In this document: positions 31,184-39,873 of the stretch, one piece after another
Layout: each line of letters begins with the position of its first letter
Numbering within the stretch: the stretch's first letter is position 1
IMG/VR virus record: IMGVR_UViG_3300021962_000021
Coordinates: 62,001-126,000 of that record
From: a virus
Strand: one strand, 5' to 3'
DNA: 64,000 bases
Position numbers and translations under genes: made by a program
Notes under the pieces: generated by a model
What the model was told of the DNA's origin: nothing
The model's input: only the letters and a program-made list of their open reading frames with translations
Databases searched by the model: none

Positions 31184-31723
31184 ATGAAAAAACAAATATC
31201 AGAAAAATCAATCTTAATGATGTTATACTTATTGGGATTGATAATAATGACATTCTTTTCAGCTTGTAGTAAAGATGTATTTAGTAAAAATATTGAATTG
31301 AATATTGATACTCGATTACCAAAGGATGTAAACGGATATTCAGTATTCAATTTGTATTCAACACAAACACAAAACATACATACAATATCTGGATCTATTA
31401 GAGTGAACGGACGAATACCAAATGAACCTCGTGAGAAAGTTGAATGGGAAAGTTCACATTATTGGACACTGAAAGTTGGTGATACAATCGGAACAATCTA
31501 TCGTAGGACATGGAGAGGATTAGGTTGGCAAATTGTAGATAGTATCAAAGTAGTAAACTTAAAACAATCACAGGTACCAACAATCAATTCGGCAACATAC
31601 AATTCCGCAGATGGTAGTATCAATACAGTCATAGCACCAATGTGGAATATGAGAGGTGATACAATGACAATAGTTGCTCGTTCAAATGGTGTAGTGAAAG
31701 TAGAAAAAATTATTTTGAAATAA
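31184..31723 (+). CDS. lipoprotein, 179 aa
   Basis: A signal peptide of about 28 residues with lipobox F-F-S-A-C, Cys as the likely lipidated residue, then S-K-D. The mature part is beta-rich. Probably displayed on a membrane of the infected cell; superinfection exclusion or envelope change is a guess only. The adjacent promoter for the next gene starts inside its 3' end. Confidence 0.65.
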   Translation: MKKQISEKSILMMLYLLGLIIMTFFSACSKDVFSKNIELNIDTRLPKDVNGYSVFNLYSTQTQNIHTISGSIRVNGRIPNEPREKVEWESSHYWTLKVGDTIGTIYRRTWRGLGWQIVDSIKVVNLKQSQVPTINSATYNSADGSINTVIAPMWNMRGDTMTIVARSNGVVKVEKIILK

Positions 31724-31744
31724 GGAATATTTTGTGTATATTTG
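31714..31744 (+). promoter_or_regulatory. Bacteroidota-type promoter
   Basis: TTTG at 31714-31717, 19-nt spacer, TATATTTG at 31737-31744 (perfect -7). Leads the operon starting at 31760, which contains the first radical SAM/glycosyltransferase cluster. Confidence 0.75.
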
Positions 31745-31759
31745 ACAAAACGAATAGTT

Positions 31760-32023
31760 ATGAGTAAAACAAAAGAATGGTATATGCAACAACAAAATAA
31801 CTTACCAAATGATATTCAACATGATGAAGATTACATCTATGAACAATATCTGAAAGAAGAAAAATTAAATGAGGAATATTGGAATGGAGTCAATAGTGGC
31901 TCAATCTTTCCTGATGGAATGGAATATGATGATGAATATTACAAATCAGCATATTTACCAACACCACAAGAGGAAGATGAAAACTTTAAACAAACACTAA
32001 GAGAAAATGGATATACTTCCTGA
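31760..32023 (+). CDS. hypothetical acidic protein, 87 aa
   Basis: Start set at ATG 31760 (MSKTKE), because an earlier in-frame ATG would lie inside the promoter. Tyr/Glu/Asp-rich. First gene of the operon; overlaps the next by 17 nt. Confidence 0.6.
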   Translation: MSKTKEWYMQQQNNLPNDIQHDEDYIYEQYLKEEKLNEEYWNGVNSGSIFPDGMEYDDEYYKSAYLPTPQEEDENFKQTLRENGYTS

Positions 32024-32333
32024 AATAATAACACTATCAAATGAGATGATTGATTTGTTAGATGAAGCTCAGTTCTTTGAAGGTAATCCCTTTATTGAAC
32101 GATTACCACTTAAAAGAAAATTGCAAATTGCAATGCAAAGAAAGTGGGAACAAGAATTTGAAATGCATTTGACCGATTTAGAAGTTGAAAAAATAATGCA
32201 AGAAACTCTATCGGATTCGGTTGGTGATACAATTGAAAGTTTAGTGCAAAAAGGTGCATTGAATATGAGTATAGGGTCGGATGGTGAGATAGTTTATTCG
32301 GCAAATAAAGATTTTAACTTTGATGATTTATGA
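32007..32333 (+). CDS. hypothetical protein, 108 aa
   Basis: Helical acidic protein with a repeated L-x-x-E pattern; overlaps both neighbours. No family recognised. Confidence 0.55.
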   Translation: MDILPEIITLSNEMIDLLDEAQFFEGNPFIERLPLKRKLQIAMQRKWEQEFEMHLTDLEVEKIMQETLSDSVGDTIESLVQKGALNMSIGSDGEIVYSANKDFNFDDL

Positions 32334-33529
32334 TAGATAATAAGGAAAACAATTTTGAAAAAGAAATACTTAATAAGTATGCCTGCAATTCTCCATTTAA
32401 ATATATAGATGTTCAACCGCTTGGTAATTTCGTTTGTTGTCCTTTTTGGAATAAAACTAATTTAAGAGTTAATAAAGAAGGTGAACCAAATCCTTGGTTT
32501 GCAGTTGATGAAGATGAAGATTTATTAAGAAATTGGACTTCACCACAAGCCAAAAAAGTTAGAAGGGATATTTTAGATGGTTCATATGAGTCTTGTGATA
32601 AAGTTGTTTGTCCGTGTTTATCTCAAATATTAAGTAAGAGTCAAATTGAAGGTAAAGAGGTTATTCCATATAACTTTCAATTGAAAGAAGAACTGATGAA
32701 AGAATTAAATATCAGCTCGATAGAAGATATTGAAAACTTTGATATTACACCTGAGGAAATACTTTTTGGATTTGATAGAAGTTGTAATTACAAATGCCCA
32801 TCTTGCAGAACACATTTAATACCAAATGATGATGTTGATTCGATAGAATATAAAAGAAAAAAAATCATTATTGATAAAATAGATGAACAATATTCTTGGA
32901 ATTTAAGAAAAATTATAATAACAGGTTCTGGTGACCCGTTTTATTCAAAAATATTTAGAGAATATTTACAAAATTTTGACCCTAAAAAATATCCAAAGTT
33001 AAGAGAAATACAATTGGTTACGAATGGCTCTTTATTAAATAAGCAGATGTGGGATACCATGCCAAATATACATCAATATGTTAAGTGTATCGAAATAAGT
33101 ATAGATGCTGCAACTAAATTAACATATGAAACCAAAGTTAGATTGGGTGGAGTTTGGGAAACGCTTATACAAAATTTACTATTTCTTTCAAAATTAGAAA
33201 GTGTAGAAAGAGTTGTATTTTCTATGACTGTTAGTAAAAATAACTACAAAGAAATGTATATGTTTTGGGAGTTATTAAAACCTTTGTTCGAACATAAAAA
33301 AGTATTGGTTATAAATTATAGAAGATTGGTGCAGTGGGGAACATTTACACCCGAAGAATTAAAAGATTTATGTGTATTTGAAAAAGACCATCCATTGTTT
33401 TCCGATTTTATGAAAGAGTTAAAAAGAATACATCAACTACCACATGTTGATAATAATTTTAATGATTTGATTATTGAGGATGAAAAAGAAAAAACAAAAC
33501 CATTTAAAATACAAAAAAGTTTAATTTAA
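32330..33529 (+). CDS. radical SAM protein with N-terminal cysteine-rich domain
   Basis: 399 aa. The radical SAM motif C-N-Y-K-C-P-S-C (Cys152, 156, 159) follows F-G-F-D-R-S. G-S-G-D-P (about 200-205) is placed as the GGE-like SAM site, then E-I-S-I-D-A on a later strand. The N-terminal 90 residues contain C-N-S-P-F, C-C-P-F-W and C-D-K-V-V-C-P-C, a SPASM-like second cluster site located before the core. Close in design to the protein at 60380. Such enzymes modify peptides or sugars; the target is unknown. It ends K-S-L-I. Confidence 0.8.
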   Translation: MIDNKENNFEKEILNKYACNSPFKYIDVQPLGNFVCCPFWNKTNLRVNKEGEPNPWFAVDEDEDLLRNWTSPQAKKVRRDILDGSYESCDKVVCPCLSQILSKSQIEGKEVIPYNFQLKEELMKELNISSIEDIENFDITPEEILFGFDRSCNYKCPSCRTHLIPNDDVDSIEYKRKKIIIDKIDEQYSWNLRKIIITGSGDPFYSKIFREYLQNFDPKKYPKLREIQLVTNGSLLNKQMWDTMPNIHQYVKCIEISIDAATKLTYETKVRLGGVWETLIQNLLFLSKLESVERVVFSMTVSKNNYKEMYMFWELLKPLFEHKKVLVINYRRLVQWGTFTPEELKDLCVFEKDHPLFSDFMKELKRIHQLPHVDNNFNDLIIEDEKEKTKPFKIQKSLI

Positions 33530-33530
33530 A

Positions 33531-34937
33531 ATGAAAGTATTATTTGGATATGATATTATGACTTACAATGGTGAAATGCCAAATTGTCTGCATCCAAAAT
33601 TTTTGAATACAATATATCAAGCTTCCGATTTTAATTATGCATTCTCAGGAGAGCATTTTCAAAATAGATGGAATATCGGTTGGCATTTATATAATTCCAA
33701 TTTTTGGAATAACTATGTTGATAAAAAATCAGTATATGAAATTATAAATAATCACAAAAACACAAAATGGTTTTATCCGGTAGAACCGTTTGGAAGTATT
33801 GAAAGTTTTTTTGGAAACCATCCTACCTTTAATGAATTATGTTTAAAACAAATTTCATCAGTAGCATTGAATGAAATCAAAAGTGGTAATGGTAATTTAT
33901 TAATTAACTATATCATTGATGGTGGATTAGGAATTACAAAATCGAATTTCAAAAAGTTAGTTGATTTTACAAGAGAAAACGAAATACCCGATGAAAAGGT
34001 TTACCTGATATTTCAGGATTTTAAACTACAATCAAATCTTAAAAAGATGGGTGTTAATTACAATGTATTTGATTTTAATTTAGCACAACTATCTAAATCA
34101 CAGGAGTTTAATAACATAATTAATAATCCTGATTTTAAATTTTGGGGTGATAATTCATTTGAACCACAATTTGGACAAACCGAACATACTGCAAATAGTG
34201 TTTTAACATTTGAAGAATTTGAAAATAGTATAGGAAATCAAAAAAAGGATTTTTTATTTTTATGTAGACATTGGAAGTTGCATAGATTACTTATACTTTC
34301 AAAATTACATAAACTTGGAAAACTATTTTACAATAATACATCTTGGGATAAAAAGTTTTATCACGAAGATGTAATTACTGAATTTTTAAAACATGATGAA
34401 AATTTAGAATTGGCAGAAATAGTTAAAACGGTTTCTAAAAATTTAGATGTATCGGATTTGACTAAAATAGCAGGATATGGTTTTGAAAATAAATCAATAT
34501 ATTTAAATTCTTATATCAGTTTAGTTTCGGAATCTATATTTTTTCAAGTTAGAGATGATGAAGATGTATATGTAGAATTTCCAACAGGATATCTAAGTGA
34601 AAAGATTTGGAAACCAATAGGACACGCACAACCATTCATATTAGCCGGTCCTGCTAAATCTTTACAATACTTACAAAGTTTAGGATATAAAACCTTTCAT
34701 CCATACATTGATGAAAGTTATGATATAGAAACCGATGATTTTAAAAGATTGGAAATGATTTTTGAACAAATAGAAAAGTTTACTAAAAAATCAAAAGAAG
34801 AAAAGGATGAATTTTTACTTAATGTAAAAGATATTGTTAAACACAATCAGCAATTATTTTTAGATTATTCCAAAGAAGCATATAAAGATGATTGTAAAAA
34901 TATAATAAATTCATTAGCAAAACAAACTTTAATATAA
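33531..34937 (+). CDS. glycosyltransferase-like protein, 468 aa
   Basis: The N-terminus has M-K-V-L-F-G-Y-D. The C-terminal third shows V-S-E-S, Y-L-S-E-K-I-W-K-P, Q-P-F-I-L-A-G, L-Q-S-L-G-Y-K-T-F and I-D-E-S-Y-D, the pattern of phage GT-B-like transferases related to the protein at 10885. It lies directly after a radical SAM gene (1-nt gap) and ends Q-T-L-I. Probably glycosylates a phage or host surface component; donor unknown. Confidence 0.55.
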   Translation: MKVLFGYDIMTYNGEMPNCLHPKFLNTIYQASDFNYAFSGEHFQNRWNIGWHLYNSNFWNNYVDKKSVYEIINNHKNTKWFYPVEPFGSIESFFGNHPTFNELCLKQISSVALNEIKSGNGNLLINYIIDGGLGITKSNFKKLVDFTRENEIPDEKVYLIFQDFKLQSNLKKMGVNYNVFDFNLAQLSKSQEFNNIINNPDFKFWGDNSFEPQFGQTEHTANSVLTFEEFENSIGNQKKDFLFLCRHWKLHRLLILSKLHKLGKLFYNNTSWDKKFYHEDVITEFLKHDENLELAEIVKTVSKNLDVSDLTKIAGYGFENKSIYLNSYISLVSESIFFQVRDDEDVYVEFPTGYLSEKIWKPIGHAQPFILAGPAKSLQYLQSLGYKTFHPYIDESYDIETDDFKRLEMIFEQIEKFTKKSKEEKDEFLLNVKDIVKHNQQLFLDYSKEAYKDDCKNIINSLAKQTLI

Positions 34938-35185
34938 TGGAGTTTAATAAAACGGATGAAGAATTAAAACAAATGACAGATGATGAATTGTTTGAATACT
35001 TGGATGCAAAAGCATTACACTTAAAACAACACACATCGCCACTAAGTAGTTATCACACCAAAAGATTTGCAAGTATAAGTTCTGCAATATCTAATACGGA
35101 ATTTGATTATGATAGTGTAAAAAAGATTGCAAAAGAAAACGAGCAATTAGGATTTGAAAAATTTATAAATGATAAAAACAAATAG
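34937..35185 (+). CDS. hypothetical protein, 82 aa
   Basis: Acidic helical protein starting M-E-F-N-K-T-D-E-E-L-K and overlapping the preceding stop (TAATG). No family recognised. Confidence 0.55.
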   Translation: MEFNKTDEELKQMTDDELFEYLDAKALHLKQHTSPLSSYHTKRFASISSAISNTEFDYDSVKKIAKENEQLGFEKFINDKNK

Positions 35186-35187
35186 TT

Positions 35188-35679
35188 ATGAACTACGAAA
35201 ATTTTAAAACAGGTTTTAATAAACCAACTATCATTACGGCACAACAATATGGCACAAAGGTATCAGTCGAATTAGACCATAGTGATACATCTTTGGATGA
35301 ATTAATGGATGCATTTGAAACATTGGTAATTGGGTTAGGTTATCATAACGATGCTTGGAAGGAGTGGATATTGGATAGAGCAAACGAATACCAAGAAGAG
35401 GAAAATGAAAAATGGGATGAAGATGGTGGTTTTGGAGTTAAACCATACACAATAGATGATTTCAAAAGAGATGAAGAAGAAGCAGTTAGAAGTTTTATTA
35501 AAAGTAAAATGGATGCAGAAATATTTTCAGATGCATTGGAAAATCCACCCGCACCAAATGAGGAATTAAAAAAAGCAGCTGACCAATATAATAAAACAAT
35601 GAAAGCTGCACCTAAAAAAAGAAAGAAGAAAACGGTGGAAGATTGGGAAAACGAAATTGATTTGGGAGGTCACGAATAA
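35188..35679 (+). CDS. hypothetical acidic protein, 163 aa
   Basis: V-S-V-E-L-D-H-S-D-T-S-L-D-E-L near the N-terminus is a pattern common in phage proteins, followed by an acidic helical part and a basic patch P-K-K-R-K-K-K near the end. Function unknown. Confidence 0.55.
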   Translation: MNYENFKTGFNKPTIITAQQYGTKVSVELDHSDTSLDELMDAFETLVIGLGYHNDAWKEWILDRANEYQEEENEKWDEDGGFGVKPYTIDDFKRDEEEAVRSFIKSKMDAEIFSDALENPPAPNEELKKAADQYNKTMKAAPKKRKKKTVEDWENEIDLGGHE

Positions 35680-35680
35680 T

Positions 35681-35896
35681 ATGGGATTTAATAACTGCTA
35701 CCTACCGGAATATGATGAACTGATTAAATATTACAATTCAGTAACATTAGAAGTATTTGTCAAACGATTTAGAAAATATGATTGTTGGACGGGTAGTAGT
35801 GAATCTATGAATTTTTTAGAAAACAAAGTAAAAGAATATTATGAGTTACAACAAATACAGGTGGTGGACAAAGGGGAGAACAAACAAACCACTTAA
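35681..35896 (+). CDS. hypothetical protein, 71 aa
   Basis: ATG 35681 directly after the previous stop. Conserved-looking W-T-G-S-S-E-S-M-N-F segment (about 44-53) seen in several phage proteins. Overlaps the next gene by 56 nt. Confidence 0.6.
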   Translation: MGFNNCYLPEYDELIKYYNSVTLEVFVKRFRKYDCWTGSSESMNFLENKVKEYYELQQIQVVDKGENKQTT

Positions 35897-36332
35897 AGCA
35901 GATGCACCTTTGTTATTAAAGATACGCAATGGTGATTTCGATTATTCATATATGTTTGGTGAAGCATTAGAGATGCGACAATCGGCTCAAACGGTTTATG
36001 AACAAACTTATACTAACTACGGCGGAACTGATGAAAAGAATAGAAAGGAAGCAGCATTGGAGGCTAGTAGGATGAAAAGAGTGAAAGCTCTCAAACTGGA
36101 ATTAGAAGCAGATAAAGATGAAAATCAAATTCTATGGAAACTTCGTAAAGAGTTAGAAAAAGAATTTGGTAAAGACCTTTGGGATAAAGCAATGGAAAGA
36201 CAAAGAGGTAAAGGAACGCTTGAGGATTTGTATGAGTGGTATCGTAAAAATTCTAAAGTGAAAAACCCACAATCAATTCAAGATATTCAATTAAAAAGAG
36301 CAAATACTAAAGGATTGGAATACTTATTCTAA
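35841..36332 (+). CDS. conserved phage protein, 163 aa
   Basis: The opening Y-N-K-Y-R-W-W-T-K-G-R-T-N-K, L-R/K-I-R-N-G-D-F-D-Y-S and a later basic coiled coil recall a phage family of unknown function. The large overlap with the preceding gene is unusual for this window; both frames look coding. Confidence 0.55.
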   Translation: MSYNKYRWWTKGRTNKPLKADAPLLLKIRNGDFDYSYMFGEALEMRQSAQTVYEQTYTNYGGTDEKNRKEAALEASRMKRVKALKLELEADKDENQILWKLRKELEKEFGKDLWDKAMERQRGKGTLEDLYEWYRKNSKVKNPQSIQDIQLKRANTKGLEYLF

Positions 36333-36374
36333 AGGTTACTGATTGTTCACTAAATAAACAACACATGGACGACG

Positions 36375-36614
36375 GTGATAAACAGAATAAAAGAAAAATA
36401 CTCGGAAAAAAGCCAGAGGTTAATGCTATACAAAGACATGAGTTTGTTCCTAGCACTATTTTTCAATCCCTTTGGATTCGATGCCGTTCAATATTCCCTA
36501 ATATTACTAACGGGAAGTTTATGGAGAGCGAACTTCGTTATGTATTGTATTGCGGTATCTTTTTTTGGATGCTACATTTACTTTGGCAAACGATTAAATA
36601 AAAAGAATGATTAA
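36375..36614 (+). CDS. small membrane protein, 79 aa, GTG start
   Basis: This frame has a basic N-terminus and two hydrophobic helices (about 24-50 and 52-72, F-L-A-L-F-F-N-P-F-G-F-D), like small two-span phage membrane proteins. The competing frame 36365-36601 has an ATG but poorer composition. The start is a GTG at 36375, which is uncertain. Confidence 0.5.
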   Translation: MINRIKEKYSEKSQRLMLYKDMSLFLALFFNPFGFDAVQYSLILLTGSLWRANFVMYCIAVSFFGCYIYFGKRLNKKND

Positions 36615-37401
36615 TTTAGAAAATGTTACATTAGTTTCAATAGATTCGGTTAAAGATAATCCAAATAAATCCAATATTAGATTGGCGGCGGTTAGTAGAT
36701 TGGTTCCTGAAATTTGTAAACACATTAATTTCGGTGATGTTTTAATGGTCAATCCTTTTAATAAAAATAAAGAATTAATCGAACAGAAGTTTGAAACACT
36801 TTGGCCATTCGATTGGGAAAATTCTGGCGGAATAGCTTGGTATAACAACTTTCTAATAAAACAATTACCACATTTAATAAAAACGGATTGGTATTTAATA
36901 ATTCAATGGGATGGGTTTCCTAGATTTCATAATTTTTATTTTGATAATGAATTTTTTAATTATCCGTATTTGGGTGGAGGTCATTCTTTGATAAATGGTG
37001 GATTTAGTTTACGCAATACGAAAGTAATGCAAGATATATCCAAAATAAATGAAACTTATAATAAAGGTTCGGAAGATGCATTTTATTCTACCTTTTTTGA
37101 TAACGAATTTACACAGGAATATGCAACACCTTTTAAGTTTAAATGGCCTGAAGAAAATGTTTTGAATAAATTTTGTTTTTTTGAAGATACAAAATATTAT
37201 GAAACTACATTTGGTTGGCATAGAAGTTATTGCCTTTCAAAGAAAAAAATATTTGAAATGTTTAAAGAAACCGGCATATTTAATAGTAACGAATTAGATT
37301 TGTTAGTTGATTATTCTTTGTTAAAAGAAATAAATGGAGTTCATTTTGATTTGAAAAATTATCAATTAGAATATAATCAAGAATTTTTTGATAAATATTA
37401 A
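36607..37401 (+). CDS. DUF5672-type glycosyltransferase
   Basis: 264 aa. N-V-T-L-V-S-I-D (6-13), Y-L-I-I-Q-W-D-G-F (about 96-104, with the DxD-like D-G), then Y-P-Y-L-G-G-G and I-N-G-G-F-S-L-R (about 127-134) and a later S-E-D-A-F match the DUF5672 GT-A-like family. Members transfer sugars in surface glycan loci. It does not carry the Leu/Ile-Ile tail. Confidence 0.7.
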   Translation: MINLENVTLVSIDSVKDNPNKSNIRLAAVSRLVPEICKHINFGDVLMVNPFNKNKELIEQKFETLWPFDWENSGGIAWYNNFLIKQLPHLIKTDWYLIIQWDGFPRFHNFYFDNEFFNYPYLGGGHSLINGGFSLRNTKVMQDISKINETYNKGSEDAFYSTFFDNEFTQEYATPFKFKWPEENVLNKFCFFEDTKYYETTFGWHRSYCLSKKKIFEMFKETGIFNSNELDLLVDYSLLKEINGVHFDLKNYQLEYNQEFFDKY

Positions 37402-37403
37402 TA

Positions 37404-37763
37404 ATGGAGCCTGTAATATTACATATTGATTTAGGTAGTTATCCAATATCAAATTGGTTAAGAAATAATAAGTATGTTATTTTTTCAGAGCTGTTACGAT
37501 TTTCAAAAATATTAATCGAACAAAATTTAGATACGATACAAGCAATAATGATATCAAATTATCAGGACAATATAGTATTCATATTAAAAAAAGAAAATTT
37601 AGAAAATGTTTTAGAAAAAGCATTCAATTTTTTTATGGGTATTGAGGAATACGAAAAATGTGCTGAAATTCGTGATTTGAATATACTTATTGAAAACTTA
37701 AAAAATGAGTCAAAAGATATTAAAAATAGTAAATCAAATAAAAGACAATCTAAAATCAATTGA
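37404..37763 (+). CDS. protein with UvrB/UvrC-like motif, 119 aa
   Basis: The C-terminal E-E-Y-E-K-C-A-E-I-R-D-L segment (about 83-94) is the UVR-motif pattern E-Y-E-x-A-A-x-x-R-D. The N-terminal domain is unrecognised. The next gene starts within its 3' end. Confidence 0.55.
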   Translation: MEPVILHIDLGSYPISNWLRNNKYVIFSELLRFSKILIEQNLDTIQAIMISNYQDNIVFILKKENLENVLEKAFNFFMGIEEYEKCAEIRDLNILIENLKNESKDIKNSKSNKRQSKIN

Positions 37764-37884
37764 TGATGATGGTGTTTATCACCCACTCCACGATGATATT
37801 TATGACCAACTAGCTTTAATCGAAGATGAAATATACAGCGATGAAGATTTAGAAGGATTTGATTTTACGGATGAAGATTATTAA
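37705..37884 (+). CDS. hypothetical acidic protein, 59 aa
   Basis: ATG 37705 overlaps the previous gene by 59 nt, stop at 37882-37884. Starts M-S-Q-K-I-L-K-I-V and becomes very acidic (E-D-L-E-G-F-D-F-T-D-E-D-Y). Coding in this frame is likely because the acidic bias is consistent to the stop. Confidence 0.5.
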   Translation: MSQKILKIVNQIKDNLKSIDDDGVYHPLHDDIYDQLALIEDEIYSDEDLEGFDFTDEDY

Positions 37885-37894
37885 ATAAATTTAT

Positions 37895-38236
37895 ATGAAT
37901 AGGTTATTGATGGGTATTTTGTTTGGAATATTCGGACAAGTTATGTCCTTTATGCAATTGCAAGGCAGTGTAAAATATGGTTGGTTTCAAAAATATCCAA
38001 TTATAGTTTTATTAAGTTCAATACCAGCTGCATGGTTTTACATTAAATCGGTAGAAAATTTAGTAAGTTGGGGAAACGGACAATTGTGGCCATCTCGTCT
38101 TATTGGATTTGGTATTGGTATTGTTGTATTCGTATTATTGAGTTGGTTATTATTTAAAGAACCATTTAGTTTAAAGACTATAATTTGTTTATTACTTGCT
38201 GCAAGTATATTATTAATTCAAATATTTTGGAAATGA
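37895..38236 (+). CDS. four-span membrane protein, 113 aa
   Basis: Four hydrophobic segments over the whole length, ending F-K-E-P-F-S-L-K-T-I-I-C followed by a final helix, which is the layout of small multidrug-resistance/EamA half-transporters. Similar proteins occur in large phages. The start of the next gene overlaps the stop (ATGA). Confidence 0.6.
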   Translation: MNRLLMGILFGIFGQVMSFMQLQGSVKYGWFQKYPIIVLLSSIPAAWFYIKSVENLVSWGNGQLWPSRLIGFGIGIVVFVLLSWLLFKEPFSLKTIICLLLAASILLIQIFWK

Positions 38237-38436
38237 GAAAGCCGGAATTAGTTAGAGCGGGTGAAGATTTATATGAGGTCATATATAAAGTTTCAGCATT
38301 TAAATTTTCAACGGATATAACAGGCGATAAAGCCGATATACTTAAACAATGGTTTGGTGCAGAAAAAATATTAAGAAATTCTCAAACGAATGAATATCTT
38401 TTTGTAAATTTAATACCTGAATTGGATTATGAGTAA
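38233..38436 (+). CDS. hypothetical protein, 67 aa
   Basis: ATG 38233 overlaps the preceding stop. Soluble, W-F-G-A-E-K and Y-L-F-V-N-L. Overlaps the SGNH-like gene by 8 nt. Confidence 0.6.
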   Translation: MRKPELVRAGEDLYEVIYKVSAFKFSTDITGDKADILKQWFGAEKILRNSQTNEYLFVNLIPELDYE

Positions 38437-39109
38437 TATACATATACATTATTTTGGATGTTCTTTTACAAATTCCGAACATAGTAAAACGGGATATGAA
38501 TTTATAAATTTTAGAAAGTTAATTGAAGAAAAAATAAATTGTAATTCAACAAATCATTCGGAAAATGGAATGGCTAATCAGCACATATTCGATAAAGTTT
38601 ATAAATTATCAAAAACAGAAAATGTAAGTGATTCGATATTCGTTATTCAAACTACATTTTTAGATAGATTAGGAATGTATTGTGATTTGGAAAATGAATT
38701 TATTTCAATGTGTAAAATAGAGAGTCCGGATTCACAAGTTGATGGTGTAAAGATAAATTTTTACAATGATTGGATAAAATATTTTTATTCAAACAATAAT
38801 CAGTATTTAGAATTTGAAAAAGAAATAGATTTACTGGCCAATTGGTTAAAATCAAATAATATTCAATTTATTTTTATTGGAATGGATGGGATGTTATCTA
38901 AATTGGATAAAAGTTTTTTTGAAAGAAACAATTTTGCTATTTTTGATAATAAAGAATTTGCATTTTATCCATACGCAGCATCTAATAAATTAAGAATTGC
39001 GGATACAATTTCAAAAAAAGAAAGTAATGGAGTTTTGGATTTTCATTTTAATCAGTTAGGACATAATAGATTAGCAGAAGGTATTTTGAGAAAAATTAAA
39101 TTTGTTTAA
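38429..39109 (+). CDS. SGNH-hydrolase-like protein, 226 aa
   Basis: Block I H-Y-F-G-C-S-F-T (7-14, Ser in GCSFT), then N-H-S-E-N-G-M (about 42-48) and a C-terminal D-F-H-F-N-Q-L-G-H-N-R-L (D-x-x-H-like catalytic pair). This is the layout of SGNH esterases or acyltransferases that modify glycans. It is placed downstream of glycosyltransferase genes. Ends I-K-F-V. Confidence 0.65.
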   Translation: MSNIHIHYFGCSFTNSEHSKTGYEFINFRKLIEEKINCNSTNHSENGMANQHIFDKVYKLSKTENVSDSIFVIQTTFLDRLGMYCDLENEFISMCKIESPDSQVDGVKINFYNDWIKYFYSNNNQYLEFEKEIDLLANWLKSNNIQFIFIGMDGMLSKLDKSFFERNNFAIFDNKEFAFYPYAASNKLRIADTISKKESNGVLDFHFNQLGHNRLAEGILRKIKFV

Positions 39110-39141
39110 TAGATGTATATTTATATTTTAAAATAACATTT

Positions 39142-39240
39142 ATGACCAACAGAGAAAGAGCATCCAAAAACCGAAAGAAAATGCAAAAACAAAGTAGAAA
39201 GATTAATATCAAAAAAGGTATTCATCAAAAGCACACATAA
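39142..39240 (+). CDS. tiny basic protein, 32 aa
   Basis: ATG 39142, stop 39238-39240. Almost half Lys/Arg (S-K-N-R-K-K-M-Q-K-Q-S-R-K). Similar tiny basic proteins occur in many phages. Followed by a terminator 24 nt on. Confidence 0.5.
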   Translation: MTNRERASKNRKKMQKQSRKINIKKGIHQKHT

Positions 39241-39263
39241 AAATCTTGCATGCCATGTAACCC

Positions 39264-39299
39264 AAAAGGGACACCCTAAAAAGTGTCCCTTTTATTTTG
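39264..39299 (+). terminator. intrinsic terminator
   Basis: AAAAGGGACAC and GTGTCCCTTTT form an 11-bp stem with loop CCTAAAAA, then TATTTTG. The last bases TTTG also serve as the -33 element of the next promoter. Confidence 0.85.
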
Positions 39300-39326
39300 T
39301 AATATCGAATATTTTTTGTATATTTA
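39296..39326 (+). promoter_or_regulatory. Bacteroidota-type promoter directly before an ATG
   Basis: TTTG at 39296-39299, 19-nt spacer, TATATTTA at 39319-39326. The ATG at 39331 lies where transcription would begin, so the mRNA may be leaderless. Confidence 0.7.
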
Positions 39327-39330
39327 ATGA

Positions 39331-39870
39331 ATGAAAAAAATATGCGCATATTGTGGACAAGATACTTATCATGTCGATATTGAATACCTTGTAGGATATA
39401 ATCATTTGAGTTGTGCATTGGCAGCAGAACAGAAAGCAGAACAAATGCAAATAATAAATTGGAAAAAAATACAAGGTGAACGATTTGAATTGATGGGTGC
39501 ATCGTTTTGTTTTGGTAGAGTTTATGAAAATAGTCAGGCCTACTTCACTGAAATAATCGAAACCGCTGATAACGATATTGTATTTCGTGTCAAACTAACT
39601 AAAATGGTTGGTGAATTTAATTTGGAAATAGAAGATACAAAGAATATTTTAAGTTCAAAAATTAGAAGAATAATAAGACCAAACGAAATAAAATCTTTAC
39701 AAAACTTTATTCATATCGCTTGTGATTCGATTAACAAAAATCAAGTTATTAAAACATATTGTTCTTTGCTCGGTATGATGCAAGATGAAATTAGAAGTAA
39801 AAGAAAAGCAAAAACAATATCAGGAAACACAAACTTTAATATGCCTGTTTCACAATCAATAAAATGGTAA
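39331..39870 (+). CDS. zinc-site protein, 179 aa
   Basis: The N-terminus C-A-Y-C-G-Q (5-10) and a later H-L-S-C (about 29-32) suggest one zinc knuckle, so the ATG at 39331 is well supported. The rest is mixed alpha/beta with a helix E-I-R-S-K-R-K near the end. No family recognised. Confidence 0.55.
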   Translation: MKKICAYCGQDTYHVDIEYLVGYNHLSCALAAEQKAEQMQIINWKKIQGERFELMGASFCFGRVYENSQAYFTEIIETADNDIVFRVKLTKMVGEFNLEIEDTKNILSSKIRRIIRPNEIKSLQNFIHIACDSINKNQVIKTYCSLLGMMQDEIRSKRKAKTISGNTNFNMPVSQSIKW

Positions 39871-39873
39871 ATA

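Noticed and set aside
36365-36601. ATG-started frame overlapping the membrane protein at 36375
   Set aside because: Composition is that of a shifted frame; the overlapping GTG frame gives a typical two-span membrane protein.
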